Source: an uncultured Clostridia bacterium (GTDB lineage Bacteria; Bacillota; Clostridia; Christensenellales; Borkfalkiaceae). Taken from it: DNA of 52,437 bases. A model generated the notes under the pieces. That model was not told the origin of the DNA and did no database searches. It worked only from the letters and a program-made list of their open reading frames with translations. The stretch is from positions 1-52,437 of the forward strand of contig CALWAU010000057.1 of assembly GCA_944375795.1 (NCBI GenBank), written 5' to 3'. The first letter of the stretch is position 1. The number at the start of each line of letters is the position of its first letter. The translations under genes were made by a program, and so were the position numbers. Positions 1-8,554 of this stretch are shown one piece after another.

Positions 1-149
1 TGAGGGCGGAGGCAGGGAAATTCCTGCGTTTTGCGGAAATCGACGGCACCCGCTTCGACTTCCCCGACGGACATGTGCGGGAATTGACCTTCCGCGCGCT
101 CGTCCGCCCTTCCGCAAACGATCTGTACATTTCGGCGGGGACGTACTGA
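1..149 (+). CDS. C-terminal end of an unidentified protein (partial)
   Basis: An open frame runs in from the left edge (frame starting at base 3) and stops at a TGA at 147-149, giving the last 48 residues. The fragment is rich in alternating hydrophobic and charged residues (RFAEIDGTRFDFPDGH, then LTFRALVRP) as in a beta-sandwich tail. It has no motif that I recognise, so no function is assigned. A strong intrinsic terminator 80 bases further on supports this being the real end of a plus-strand transcription unit. Confidence 0.6.
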   Translation, partial: RAEAGKFLRFAEIDGTRFDFPDGHVRELTFRALVRPSANDLYISAGTY

Positions 150-230
150 ACTCTGCCGGGAGGCGCAGGGCTCTGCTCCGAAAGCCGCCCGGATGCGATC
201 GACGAACAAAACGTTTTCCCACATGCGAAA

Positions 231-260
231 CGGGGCGGGAATGTTTCCCGCCCCGCTTTT
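231..260 (+). terminator. Intrinsic terminator after the partial gene
   Basis: An 11-bp perfect stem, CGGGGCGGGAA at 231-241 and its complement at 245-255, has a 3-base loop and is followed by CTTTT. It ends the plus-strand unit. In the other direction it is followed by only three T, so it may also help end the nitroreductase transcript that arrives from the right. Confidence 0.8.
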
Positions 261-324
261 ATCCTTATTCGCGGCTCGCCGTATCCCGAAAATCCGGGCA
301 CGGCGCCGTGCCGTACGGAATCCG

Positions 325-990
325 TCAGCGTTCCCAGCGAAAATTTTCGACGCCCGCTCCCAGCTCGAAATGGAGCCGTGCGATACCGAGATCGATTTTC
401 GAGTAAAACCCGGATGCCGTTTCCGCCCGGACGGTATCGCCGTTGAGAATAAAGCGGAATTTTTGCTGATTCATCGCCGTGGGCGCAAGGAGCGCCGCCC
501 GTACCCCTTCGATAAACCACGCGGGCGGATTTTCCGCCGAGGATACCTCGGCGACGGATTTTATCTTATGTCCGCTCCCCTGCGTCGCCCCGTACCCGAG
601 GGCGATGACGCAGCACAGTTTTTCGTCCTTTACCGTCGAAAACGCCGTTTTGACCTTTTTGTACGTCATTGCGACCCAACAGGTATTCAGCCCCAAAGTC
701 TGCGCGGCGAGAACGACTTTTTCGCCGTAATAGCCCGCCTTTTCCTGTAAATCGTCCCCCCTTTTCCCGACCAGAGCGACGTAATTTTTTACGCCCGAAA
801 ACTTTCCGTAATGCGCCATAAAACCCGAAAAAGCCTTCGGTTCGTCGGTAATCAGCTGAAAGTGCAGCCCTCCCTCGCGGTTGCAATCGTCGATCACCTC
901 CTTCAGCTTCCCGACGATTTCGGGTTCGATCGGCTTATCCGAATAAACCCGCACCGAATGCCTTTGTTCCATTGCCTCTTTCATATCCAT
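325..990 (-). CDS. Nitroreductase family protein
   Basis: A 221-residue flavin-dependent nitroreductase-like protein. The N-terminus has the family's FMN-phosphate-binding signature (QRHSVRVYSDKPIE, residues about 9-22). The middle has the GYYGEKVVLAAQTLGLNTCW segment typical of the group, and a second half resembles the fused putative nitroreductase TM1586-like type (PPAWFIEGVRAALLAPTAMNQQ). Such enzymes reduce nitro compounds or quinones with NAD(P)H; the substrate cannot be told from sequence. The ATG at 990 is preceded by AAAGGAG about 10 bases away. A 13-bp motif about 300 bases upstream is the same as the one in front of the neighbouring MarR gene, so this gene is probably a MarR target. 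No membrane segment or signal peptide is seen. Confidence 0.85.
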   Translation of the reverse strand: MDMKEAMEQRHSVRVYSDKPIEPEIVGKLKEVIDDCNREGGLHFQLITDEPKAFSGFMAHYGKFSGVKNYVALVGKRGDDLQEKAGYYGEKVVLAAQTLGLNTCWVAMTYKKVKTAFSTVKDEKLCCVIALGYGATQGSGHKIKSVAEVSSAENPPAWFIEGVRAALLAPTAMNQQKFRFILNGDTVRAETASGFYSKIDLGIARLHFELGAGVENFRWER

Positions 991-1294
991 GATACGTTTC
1001 TCCTTTCATCAATTCTATTTTCAACCGACGGCAGTCGATTCAATTTCTCGTGTCGTCCTCGGCAGAGTCGCCCGCTCCGCACCGCGGCCCCGAATCTGTT
1101 ATAAAATAATTTCTTTTATGCAAACCGATACCCCCGCGCCAACCGAACGGGGATACGGAAAGCCGGCCGAACCCTGCAGCGGATATGAGATTTTTCCCCA
1201 TTGCCGAAATTCCGGTCCTCGCCGCCGGACACGCGCTACGGGCCTTGCCGCGACATACCGCCAAAGCCTGTACGCATCGTTTCTTTGCAGTATA
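991..1294 (-). other. Long leader between the operator and the nitroreductase gene
   Basis: About 300 bases with no convincing gene. Short open frames here lack ribosome-binding sites and family resemblance. If transcription starts near the TATACT at about 1289-1294 beside the operator, this would be an unusually long leader. I did not recognise any known riboswitch in it. Confidence 0.4.
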
Positions 1295-1307
1295 CTAATG
1301 GTGTTAG
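1295..1307. promoter_or_regulatory. Probable MarR operator upstream of nitroreductase
   Basis: CTAATGGTGTTAG is an inverted repeat (CTAA, 5-base spacer, TTAG). It matches 12 of 13 bases of the site in front of the MarR gene at 1774-1786. On the minus strand a TATACT that could be a -10 box adjoins it, so bound repressor would block the nitroreductase promoter. Confidence 0.6.
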
Positions 1308-1348
1308 ATATTTTCCCCGTTAAAAAGGACAGCACAAAAATCTGCCCT

Positions 1349-1759
1349 TCAATTAAACAGCTCTCTGGCAAGACGCAAAAAGGTCCGCGCATCTTCCGCC
1401 GACAGCTTCCGCAAAATTCCCTCGATAAACGTATGCACCTCCCGTTCCCGCCTCTCCAGCGCCTGCAACCCCTCCGTCGTAGCGCGAACGATGAAACTGC
1501 GCCCGTCCTTTTCCGATCGCGTCCGGCAAATATATTTCTTTCTGGCCAGAGATTTCAGAATCGCCGCCACCCGCGCCGTGGAAATTCTCATCTGTTTGGC
1601 CAGCTCCCCGGGTACCGTTTCTCTGCCGTTCTCCCGCAGATACCGCAAGGCGACAAATTCCCCCCGATACCCCGCTTCGAGCAGATTGATCAGTTCATGC
1701 CACCCCTCTCCGCCGAAAGAGGTACATAATTCTTCTGTCAGCAGTTTATATTCGTCCAT
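1349..1759 (-). CDS. MarR family transcriptional regulator
   Basis: A 136-residue winged-helix regulator. The core (VPGELAKQMRISTARVAAILKSLARKKYICRTRSEKDGRSFIVRATTEG without its ends) is the MarR helix-turn-helix plus the beta-wing with the DxR motif (EKDGR). The flanking helices form the dimer interface. The start is taken as the ATG at 1759: it follows a perfect promoter and operator, while longer frames would run through that promoter. The ribosome-binding site is weak. The operator overlapping its transcription start suggests negative autoregulation, and the same operator lies upstream of the adjacent nitroreductase. Inducer unknown; phenolic or oxidant ligands are common in the family. 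Confidence 0.88.
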   Translation of the reverse strand: MDEYKLLTEELCTSFGGEGWHELINLLEAGYRGEFVALRYLRENGRETVPGELAKQMRISTARVAAILKSLARKKYICRTRSEKDGRSFIVRATTEGLQALERREREVHTFIEGILRKLSAEDARTFLRLARELFN

Positions 1760-1773
1760 ATCCCGTTCAAAAT

Positions 1774-1786
1774 CTAATAGTGTTAG
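1774..1786. promoter_or_regulatory. Probable MarR operator at its own promoter
   Basis: CTAATAGTGTTAG, an inverted repeat with 4-base arms and a 5-base spacer, lies 4 bases downstream of the -10 box and so covers the expected transcription start of the MarR gene. A near-identical copy is at 1295-1307. Confidence 0.65.
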
Positions 1787-1790
1787 CAAT

Positions 1791-1819
1791 ATTATAGGCC
1801 TTTTTAACGGCAATGTCAA
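1791..1819 (-). promoter_or_regulatory. Sigma-A promoter of the MarR gene
   Basis: On the minus strand TTGACA (1814-1819) and TATAAT (1791-1796) are separated by 17 bases: both hexamers and the spacing are ideal. Confidence 0.85.
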
Positions 1820-1901
1820 ACAAAATACGTGCCCGCCATAAGAAAAACAAATGAAAAAACGGTGACGAGCGGTTCCGCGCTTCCCTGCCCCGCTTCCCAA
1901 T

Positions 1902-1934
1902 AAAAAAACGGAACGAACGAATCTTTCCGTTTTT
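1902..1934 (-). terminator. Intrinsic terminator after the LacI gene
   Basis: Arms AAAAACGGAA (1904-1913) and TTCCGTTTTT (1925-1934) form a 10-bp stem with an 11-base loop. In minus-strand sense the stem runs directly into seven T, ending the LacI transcript 25 bases past its stop codon. Confidence 0.8.
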
Positions 1935-1958
1935 GTATCCGATGGCCGGCAAACCGCC

Positions 1959-2966
1959 CTACGGACGGGAAAAGACTTCCGCGTCTCCGCCCGTGAGATC
2001 TTTCACGGAATCCCGGACGATCAGCCTGGAATCGAGCGTTACCTTTTTTGTTTTTCCGTTATGTTCAATCTGCGCGAGGAGCAGGCGGAAAGCCTCCTCC
2101 GCCATCCGGTACTGCGGAATATCCACCGTCGTCAATCCGTAAGGAATCACCTCGATATTGTCGAAGCCGATGACGGAATAATCTCTCGGCACGTATTTCC
2201 GCACCTTCATAAGGCCCTGAATCACCGAACAGGCCCAGATATCGTTATAGCAAATCAGCAGGCTGTTTTCGGGACATTTTTTTAGGATAAGCCCGGCAAT
2301 TTCCTCCTTGGAGGGCGGATAAATCAGGCAATGCGCATAGGGCATTCCGCAATCCTGCAATCTCTTTCTGACGGTATCGGCACGGCGCATATCGAATATA
2401 TCGCCCCTGTTCCGGCCGATATAAAAAATATTTTTGTAGCCCATGCGGATTCCGTAATCCACGGCCTCCCGCGCGCCCGTAGTATCGTCCGTCTGCACAC
2501 AGCTGATATCCGCATCCACGTTCAGCCCGAAAATGACGGAGGGAATGGAGGATTCCACGAGACTTTTCACGATATTTTTATCGTAGCCGAAAAAATCGAG
2601 AATGATCCCCGACACCATTTTTTCCTTCATCAGATCGATGCCGCACTGCGTGCGCCTGCTGTCCCCGGCGAGATTATAAAAAATCGTCTCGTAATCGTTT
2701 TCTTCTGCCAGCTTGTCGATCGCGCAGAATACGTTTGCATAGAAAGGATTGGTCAAATCCCGCAAAATGACGCCGATCGTCCGGTAATCCTTGCTCGATA
2801 TTCTCCTCGCAAAATAATTGGGCGTATATCCCATCTCCTTGGCGATGCGGATAATTTCCTTTCTGCTTTCTTCGCCTACGCCCTCCTTGTTGTTGAGCGC
2901 ACAGGAAACGGTGCTTTTGCTGTAGCCCGTAATTTTCGCCAGATCTTTTATTGTTACTTTTGCCAT
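1959..2966 (-). CDS. LacI family transcriptional regulator
   Basis: A 335-residue sugar-responsive repressor. Residues 1-50 are the LacI helix-turn-helix (VTIKDLAKITGYSKSTVSCALN) followed by the hinge helix (PNYFARRISSKD, in which Ile takes the place of the usual minor-groove Leu). Residues about 60-325 are the periplasmic-binding-protein-like effector domain, ending with the typical SVIGFDNIEV and TTVDIPQYRMAEEAF segments. It lies directly downstream of the glycan-use operon on the same strand, which makes it the likely regulator of that operon. It has its own perfect promoter, whose -10 box sits inside a 38-base palindrome, indicating autoregulation. Effector unknown. Confidence 0.92.
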   Translation of the reverse strand: MAKVTIKDLAKITGYSKSTVSCALNNKEGVGEESRKEIIRIAKEMGYTPNYFARRISSKDYRTIGVILRDLTNPFYANVFCAIDKLAEENDYETIFYNLAGDSRRTQCGIDLMKEKMVSGIILDFFGYDKNIVKSLVESSIPSVIFGLNVDADISCVQTDDTTGAREAVDYGIRMGYKNIFYIGRNRGDIFDMRRADTVRKRLQDCGMPYAHCLIYPPSKEEIAGLILKKCPENSLLICYNDIWACSVIQGLMKVRKYVPRDYSVIGFDNIEVIPYGLTTVDIPQYRMAEEAFRLLLAQIEHNGKTKKVTLDSRLIVRDSVKDLTGGDAEVFSRP

Positions 2967-2984
2967 ACCCGTCTCCCCCGACAG

Positions 2985-3022
2985 TATAATGATGAAGATT
3001 GTATATTATCTTCATCATTATA
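2985..3022. promoter_or_regulatory. Large palindrome over the LacI promoter
   Basis: Two perfectly complementary 15-base arms, TATAATGATGAAGAT at 2985-2999 and its reverse complement at 3008-3022, are separated by 8 bases. One arm contains the -10 box of the LacI promoter; the other lies in the leader. It is much longer than the usual 20-bp LacI-type site and lacks a central CpG. No T-run follows, so it does not look like a terminator. An operator is the likely role. Confidence 0.7.
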
Positions 3023-3045
3023 CCAAATTTCGGGAAAAATGTCAA
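3017..3045 (-). promoter_or_regulatory. Sigma-A promoter of the LacI gene
   Basis: Minus-strand TTGACA (3040-3045), a 17-base spacer and TATAAT (3017-3022) match the consensus exactly. It lies right behind the stop codon of the last operon gene, with no terminator between them, so the regulator can be made both alone and by read-through. Confidence 0.85.
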
Positions 3046-3048
3046 GTT

Positions 3049-6000
3049 TTATGCTTTATTATTTTTTCGCCTGAGCGCAAATCCTCCCGACATCGCGAGC
3101 AGCGACAGAATGCAGATTCCGCCCGCGGAAAGCGAAGAACCGCAGCCGCCGTTTTCCGACCACGCCGCATGGAGCACGATATCGCCCGATTGCGAAGCGT
3201 CGATCTGCGTCACGGGGGTTCCGGACAAGAGCTCGTCGGTATACCAGCCCACAAAAGTATATCCCTGCCTCTCGGGAACGGGAAGGGTGACCGTCTGGCC
3301 CTGCTCGTAAACATTCACGGCGCCCTCGGGAAGCTGTCCTCCGTTGAGCTGGTACGAAATATCGTATCTGACATTGCCCAGCTGCTTGCGGGAAAGCAGA
3401 CGCAAATCGTCGATGACGAGATTGCAGCTGTATCCCTTTTCGTAATCGTAATAGCTTCCCCACACTCCGATGCCGACGGAGCGGAGCTTTTTCCAATCGA
3501 ACTCCCGTTTGTTTTCCGGGTCATAGCCGTCGTTATAATCGCATTCGGAAGCGGTGGCCGCGCCCAGAGGGATCTCCACCTTCATCCAACCGTCGTAGCA
3601 AAGGCCGTTATAGATGCCCTTTTCGGTGGCGATAAAATTCCAGGGGACTTCAAATTCCAATCCGTCGGTCTGAATGAGCTTAATCATAAAGCCGAGTTCG
3701 CCCGCGGGCACATACGTCTCGTTGTGCAGCCAGAAACTGAACCCGCATATTTCCTTATCGGTATTGGAGGAAACGATATCCTCCACGCTGAAATTGAGCT
3801 GTCCCCAGCTGAAAGCGCCCTTGAGATTTTCAAAGCGGAAGCGCATGGCGCCGCTTCCCACCTTTACGGTCGTCCTCTCCGTCGTCTTGACGACGGTCGT
3901 ATCCAGGTCTTTCACCACCGTCCATTTGTTGACCTGATCGGAAGTTTCAAAATCGGCGATCGGGCGGGAATACAGCTCCGTTTTTTCCGCCGCCGCGTCG
4001 CGCTCCGCCTCAATCCCCGTAATCGCCACCGACATCGCCGACGTTCCCGTCGCCGAAATTCTTATACCCGTCACATTGTCGGACGTCACATAATAGGGCA
4101 ATTCGGAAAAATCGATCGTTTCGCTCACCTCCGTCTCGTCCGCAAAGGAAACGGTAAACGCCCGATAGGCGGCCCCGGCGCCGGAGCCGTCGTCATAAAT
4201 GAGATCGACCCCCAGCGCATCGCCGTAATTTTCCTCCGCCTCGAAGGAGATTTTCAGCGACGTGTCCTCCGCGGTAAAGACATCTTCCAGCGTACGTTCG
4301 ACGGAGACCGAACCGCTTGCGCCGTCCGGCGCGACCGTAAGGCGGACGCCGCCCTCGATGCTCGCTATCTCCGCGTCATAAGACGCTTCCGCCTTTTCAA
4401 AATTTTCGGACGAAGGTTTTACCAATTCGATCGTTTCGCGCACGTCCACGGTCGCAGCCGCGGCATCGTCAAAGACGGAGAAATCCGAAAGATAGGCCTC
4501 GGCCTCCGCCGTTCCCCAGACGCCGACGATCAGACGGGGATACTCCCGTTCCGTCGCGTTCACCGAAACCGTATACTTTCTCCAGCCCACGAAGTCCAGG
4601 GCGTTCCCCGTGCCGAGATTGCCCTGCTCGTCCTCCCAGAAATAATTCCAGGTTTCATGCTCGCCGTCGGCGTCATCGACATATTTGATCGTTATGCCGT
4701 TGGCATTGTTCCCCTCCAGCGCCTTCGCATTGTAGAGCCAGAAACTGAACGAACGCGGCCTTTTCGCCCCGGAACCGTCCATCAGATGACTGTCGAAATC
4801 CTGCACGTAAATCTGCGCGACGCTCCATGCGGCGCTCGCCGAACGGGCGATTTTGACACAGTTCATATCCTCGCTGTGAGAATATTCTTCGCTCTGCATA
4901 TTGCCGATATCCGAAGTGAACGCCGGATCGTCCGACCACGCGAGGGTGGTAATCGTCAGGGAGCCGAGCGCCACGCTTTTATCTCCGATCACCGGCGTCA
5001 TATTGTCCAGAAAGGCAAAATCGGAAAAATGGAAGGCGAGTTCGCTCGACGCGCCCCAGACGCCCATCTCTATCTCGGACTTTGCCAACTGCGCGCAGCT
5101 AAGATTCATCACATACCGACGGAACCCGACGAAATTCAGGCCGAACGGATTGTCCGTGACGACGGAACCGCTCTCGTCGTACACGACGATCCCCAGATTT
5201 TCGTCCCCGTCCGTAAACTTGAAATAAATTCCGCCGCTTTCCGCCGCCGTTTCATTGTATACCCACAGAGAAAATCCCTTCGGATTGACGAGCTCCGTCT
5301 TGTTGCGCATTTCGTTGAAGGGGAAATAGACGGCATAATTCAGATTTTCCGCCGCCTCCGCGCTTTCCACGCCGACGGCGATCGATTTTCCGTCCTCCTG
5401 CTTGCTCTTGGCCGCATCCGTACTCGGTTCCGCCTTTACCGTAATGTCCTCCCCGCTGAACGAAGCGGCGCGCAGCCGTATATCGTCGATGGGCAGACGC
5501 ACGGGCGTCCTCGTCTCCTCCGCCTCCGCGGAAGAAGTGCAGATAAGCTCCAAATCGTACAGATAAAATTCCGCATCCGCGGCGCCGTCGATTCCGAAGG
5601 TCATGCTCTGAATATCCGCCACGGCAGCCCCTTCCGGAACGCAGGAAAAGTCTACGGCCACGGAAAATTCGCCCGTCTGCGTCAGGGACGGAACGGGGTC
5701 GCCGATCGTCTGATTGGCGCCTACTTTCCATTCCCCCTTTTCTCCGAGCCCCGCCCTGACGACAAATTCGTCCGAATCCGTCAATGCGACGGGGTTATAC
5801 AATTTGAAAGACATCCCGATCACCCCGGCAAAATTTTCCGACGCCTCGGCGATCTTGTCCGCCACGGCCGTGCTGACGCCGGCAAAGGCCTCGCCCTCTT
5901 TGTCCAAGGAGACCTTCAGAGACGCTCCGTCCTCGGCATACAGCTCGCTGTTCTCCATGGCGACGGTGGCACGGCCGCCCTCGACGGCCTTTGTCCAGCG

Positions 6001-6120
6001 TTCGAGCTCGCCCGAATCGCCGAACGAAGCAGACCCTTCGATCGCCGCTGCCGTTCCGCCCGCCACGGCTATCCCGAACACGCATCCGAACGAAAGAATC
6101 GCGCGTAAAAATTTGTTCAT
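3049..6120 (-). CDS. Large secreted wall-associated protein with repeated modules and an InlB-type repeat
   Basis: A 1023-residue exported protein. Residues 1-26 are a signal peptide (MNKFLRAILSFGCVFGIAVAGG). The body has a module seen three times: an FSxWxxN strand (about residues 278, 458, 800) followed by a GVWG strand (about 350, 532, 885). This reads as beta-sandwich, carbohydrate-binding-like domains (inference). Near residues 915-985 is a Listeria-Bacteroides/InlB B-repeat (YQLNGGQLPEGAVNVYEQGQ, then GYTFVGWYTD). The C-terminus is NGGCGSS, a hydrophobic segment and RRKNNKA, a membrane anchor resembling a sorting signal but without LPXTG. Its ATG overlaps the stop of the GH116-like gene (ATGA) and has GGGAGG before it. 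As the last operon gene it probably binds or presents the target glycan at the surface. No catalytic motif was recognised. Confidence 0.8.
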   Translation of the reverse strand: MNKFLRAILSFGCVFGIAVAGGTAAAIEGSASFGDSGELERWTKAVEGGRATVAMENSELYAEDGASLKVSLDKEGEAFAGVSTAVADKIAEASENFAGVIGMSFKLYNPVALTDSDEFVVRAGLGEKGEWKVGANQTIGDPVPSLTQTGEFSVAVDFSCVPEGAAVADIQSMTFGIDGAADAEFYLYDLELICTSSAEAEETRTPVRLPIDDIRLRAASFSGEDITVKAEPSTDAAKSKQEDGKSIAVGVESAEAAENLNYAVYFPFNEMRNKTELVNPKGFSLWVYNETAAESGGIYFKFTDGDENLGIVVYDESGSVVTDNPFGLNFVGFRRYVMNLSCAQLAKSEIEMGVWGASSELAFHFSDFAFLDNMTPVIGDKSVALGSLTITTLAWSDDPAFTSDIGNMQSEEYSHSEDMNCVKIARSASAAWSVAQIYVQDFDSHLMDGSGAKRPRSFSFWLYNAKALEGNNANGITIKYVDDADGEHETWNYFWEDEQGNLGTGNALDFVGWRKYTVSVNATEREYPRLIVGVWGTAEAEAYLSDFSVFDDAAAATVDVRETIELVKPSSENFEKAEASYDAEIASIEGGVRLTVAPDGASGSVSVERTLEDVFTAEDTSLKISFEAEENYGDALGVDLIYDDGSGAGAAYRAFTVSFADETEVSETIDFSELPYYVTSDNVTGIRISATGTSAMSVAITGIEAERDAAAEKTELYSRPIADFETSDQVNKWTVVKDLDTTVVKTTERTTVKVGSGAMRFRFENLKGAFSWGQLNFSVEDIVSSNTDKEICGFSFWLHNETYVPAGELGFMIKLIQTDGLEFEVPWNFIATEKGIYNGLCYDGWMKVEIPLGAATASECDYNDGYDPENKREFDWKKLRSVGIGVWGSYYDYEKGYSCNLVIDDLRLLSRKQLGNVRYDISYQLNGGQLPEGAVNVYEQGQTVTLPVPERQGYTFVGWYTDELLSGTPVTQIDASQSGDIVLHAAWSENGGCGSSLSAGGICILSLLAMSGGFALRRKNNKA

Positions 6121-8549
6121 CTTGCTCCCTCCCGATCAATTTTTATTTTTATGCCGTCCAGAGTGCCGCACAGCATCTGAACCTCATAATTCGTCCCGTC
6201 TATCCGGCACAGACCGAAGCCCTGTGCCGTCGTAAAAAATGTCGTATAGGCTTCCTTGCGCGCCCTGAAGGATATCTCCCCCCGCGTCATGTCGAAGCCG
6301 AAGCCGGAATACGCAAGCAACAGCCCGTAGCTTGCAAGGCTTCTCGCATAATGATTGCCGCACTCCACCTCGTTGAAGGGATTCCGGTTTTTGCCGTCGT
6401 AGCGCATGCGAACCCCTTTGACGATCTCGAGCGCCTCTTTCTCATAGCCCTCGTAAAGAAGGCAGGTCGCCACCTGATATTCTATGCCCGTCCAGACTTC
6501 GTCGGAATAAACGAAGGGAAGGCGGGGCCTCTTCGTGCCCTCGGGCCAGCTGCACACGAGAAGTCCCTTTTCGTCGTTCAGCGCATACACCCTCTGCACG
6601 TTGAGATGAGAGGAAAAATCCTCGCGGAAATTGTACCTGAAAATATTCCTGACGGCGCTCTTTACGTGTTCTTCGGGCAGTATATAACCCAGGCCGTCGA
6701 TATGCGCCAGGGTCTGCCCGAAAATCTGATCGGAAAGACAGCCGTCGCCGTATTGGTATTTGTATTTGTCCACGTCGTCGATCACCTGGACGTAATACCC
6801 GTTCCGATACAGCTTTTTATCCATGCGCTCGCTGCCCTTCTCAAACGCCGCAAGCCACCGCTCGGCCGCCTCGTCGTCCCCCATGCGGCGCGCCATCGCA
6901 CTGCCCGCTTTGAGCGCCGCAAAAAATATGGAATTGGTGAGGGAGCTCTCCCCGTAAAACTCAATGTCATAGGTATTGTGCTGACGGCTGTCCAGAACGC
7001 AGTCCCCGTCCGAATCCCAATAGGAAAACGCAAAATCCAGGGCCTTTTTCATCTTCGGATAGCATTCCCGGAGCAAATCGTCATTCCCCGAAAATTTCCA
7101 GTCGCGGTACAGGCGGACGATACAGCCCATCTGCCCGTCCGCGGCGGGCAGCATATCCCATTTTTTGTCCCCGAAAACCTGCATGGTACGGAAGGCCATA
7201 TTTCCGTCCTCGTCCGTTTCCAGCAAAAATTCCGTCCTGCGCATATTCTGTTCCAGCCGCGGGAACAAAAATGCCAGGGTCTGCGCATAATTCCACACGT
7301 GCGTGCAATTCCCCTCACAGCTTCCCGCGTGGTCGAAACACCCTTCCCAGCAGAGAAAGGTTCCTTCCCGGCCGATGCGGAAACAGGTCGTGGAGCGCAG
7401 GACGCTCAATGTCCCGTTGACGGCGTCGATAATCCACTTGTCGGCGTCGGAGGAAAAAAGCGCGTCCGCAAAATTCAGACTGTCCCCGTACAGCCGATCG
7501 TAATTTTCGTAAAAATATTTCGCGGCGGACAGAGCATCGGGAAAACGATAGGAGTAATAGTTTTTTACGATTTCGTCCCCGCAATCCCGGGCGGGACACA
7601 CGTGTCCCTCCCAGCTTTTCGGCCGATTCGGGAAACACCAGGACAAAACAAACTCAAATTCCGCCTTTTCGCCGGGCTGCAGAAGCGCGCCGCAGGCGAG
7701 CGAGCCCGTTTTGAGGCGCACGACAAATTCCAGCCTGCCCTCCCCCTGATTGGAATCGGCGGAATTGTAGCTGAGTTTGCCGTCCGCGGCAAATTCGTTG
7801 AAGAAATCATGCGCGCCGTCCCACCAGCCGCCCGCCAGCCACTCGGGCTTGACGGTGTAATTCCGGCAAGGAGTGGAAAGACACATCGTACCGTAGCGGC
7901 GGCTGTTTTCCGGCGCCTTGGAAGAAAAGATGAGCCCGCGGATTTTCCCGTCGTCGAAAAACTCGTTTTTCTGCTCGTCCCTAACGATCATATTGCCGAA
8001 AAGGTCGAACCCGCCGCAGGAAGTAAAATTGGACTGTGTGGCACAAACGGAAATTTCGCAGGGCTTATCCCCCTCGTTTCCGACGGTATAGCGGAAACAT
8101 ACGGCGGGAATCCCGCTGTCCTCCTCATTCCCGGGGATCAGGGGCGAAAAGGCCGTCATATTTACCGTCAACGGCAATTTGTCCGCGGACAAGTCGACGT
8201 TCACGAACGGTCCCCGCCCGTACAGTTCCGCGCGGTCGAACCGGGGAATGCCGGCCATTTCGTAGCTGGCATACCCCACGGGACGGCTGAAAGGTTCGCG
8301 GAGCCTGGATTCCAGAATGCGGACCTCCCCCTTTTCTCCTTCAAAGCGGGAGAACAGGGAAAAGAAGGTGTACGGATAGGGCGTGTTTTTGTTCGGTTTG
8401 TTGAAAATCTCCCAATCGCACAATTGTCCCCGGTTGCCGACGGAAATACTGCCCGTCCCTATTCCGCCGAGCAGAAACCGAAATTCGGTATCCGCGTCCG
8501 TAAAGCGCCTCGTATTGCTCTCTATCTTGTTTCTGTCGATCAGATTCAT
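6117..8549 (-). CDS. Glycoside hydrolase, GH116-like
   Basis: An 810-residue enzyme without signal peptide or membrane segment, so probably cytoplasmic. The first part has the GH116 N-terminal signature (LLGGIGTGSISVGNRGQLCDWEIF, residues about 26-50, shown in part) of the bile-acid beta-glucosidase GBA2 family. The catalytic (alpha/alpha)6 part has CWEGCFDHAG and CTHVWNYAQTLAFLFPRLE (residues about 398-430) and HNTYDIEFYG (about 524-533). By analogy with characterised GH116 enzymes, a Glu of the first region and the Asp of NTYD are candidates for nucleophile and acid/base; this alignment was done by eye. Known activities include beta-glucosidase, beta-xylosidase and N-acetylglucosaminidase. 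It would cleave oligosaccharides brought in by the adjacent CUT1 transporter. It starts 5 bases after the preceding gene's stop; the ribosome-binding site is weak, suggesting coupling. Confidence 0.78.
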   Translation of the reverse strand: MNLIDRNKIESNTRRFTDADTEFRFLLGGIGTGSISVGNRGQLCDWEIFNKPNKNTPYPYTFFSLFSRFEGEKGEVRILESRLREPFSRPVGYASYEMAGIPRFDRAELYGRGPFVNVDLSADKLPLTVNMTAFSPLIPGNEEDSGIPAVCFRYTVGNEGDKPCEISVCATQSNFTSCGGFDLFGNMIVRDEQKNEFFDDGKIRGLIFSSKAPENSRRYGTMCLSTPCRNYTVKPEWLAGGWWDGAHDFFNEFAADGKLSYNSADSNQGEGRLEFVVRLKTGSLACGALLQPGEKAEFEFVLSWCFPNRPKSWEGHVCPARDCGDEIVKNYYSYRFPDALSAAKYFYENYDRLYGDSLNFADALFSSDADKWIIDAVNGTLSVLRSTTCFRIGREGTFLCWEGCFDHAGSCEGNCTHVWNYAQTLAFLFPRLEQNMRRTEFLLETDEDGNMAFRTMQVFGDKKWDMLPAADGQMGCIVRLYRDWKFSGNDDLLRECYPKMKKALDFAFSYWDSDGDCVLDSRQHNTYDIEFYGESSLTNSIFFAALKAGSAMARRMGDDEAAERWLAAFEKGSERMDKKLYRNGYYVQVIDDVDKYKYQYGDGCLSDQIFGQTLAHIDGLGYILPEEHVKSAVRNIFRYNFREDFSSHLNVQRVYALNDEKGLLVCSWPEGTKRPRLPFVYSDEVWTGIEYQVATCLLYEGYEKEALEIVKGVRMRYDGKNRNPFNEVECGNHYARSLASYGLLLAYSGFGFDMTRGEISFRARKEAYTTFFTTAQGFGLCRIDGTNYEVQMLCGTLDGIKIKIDREGAR

Positions 8550-8554
8550 GATGG

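Noticed and set aside
1040-1264. A small gene in the nitroreductase leader
   Set aside because: The 74-codon minus-strand frame has no ribosome-binding site and an unremarkable, Arg/Gly-rich translation.
2985-3022. Terminator of the glycan operon
   Set aside because: The palindrome is AT-rich, has no T-run after it on either strand and contains the -10 box of the LacI promoter.
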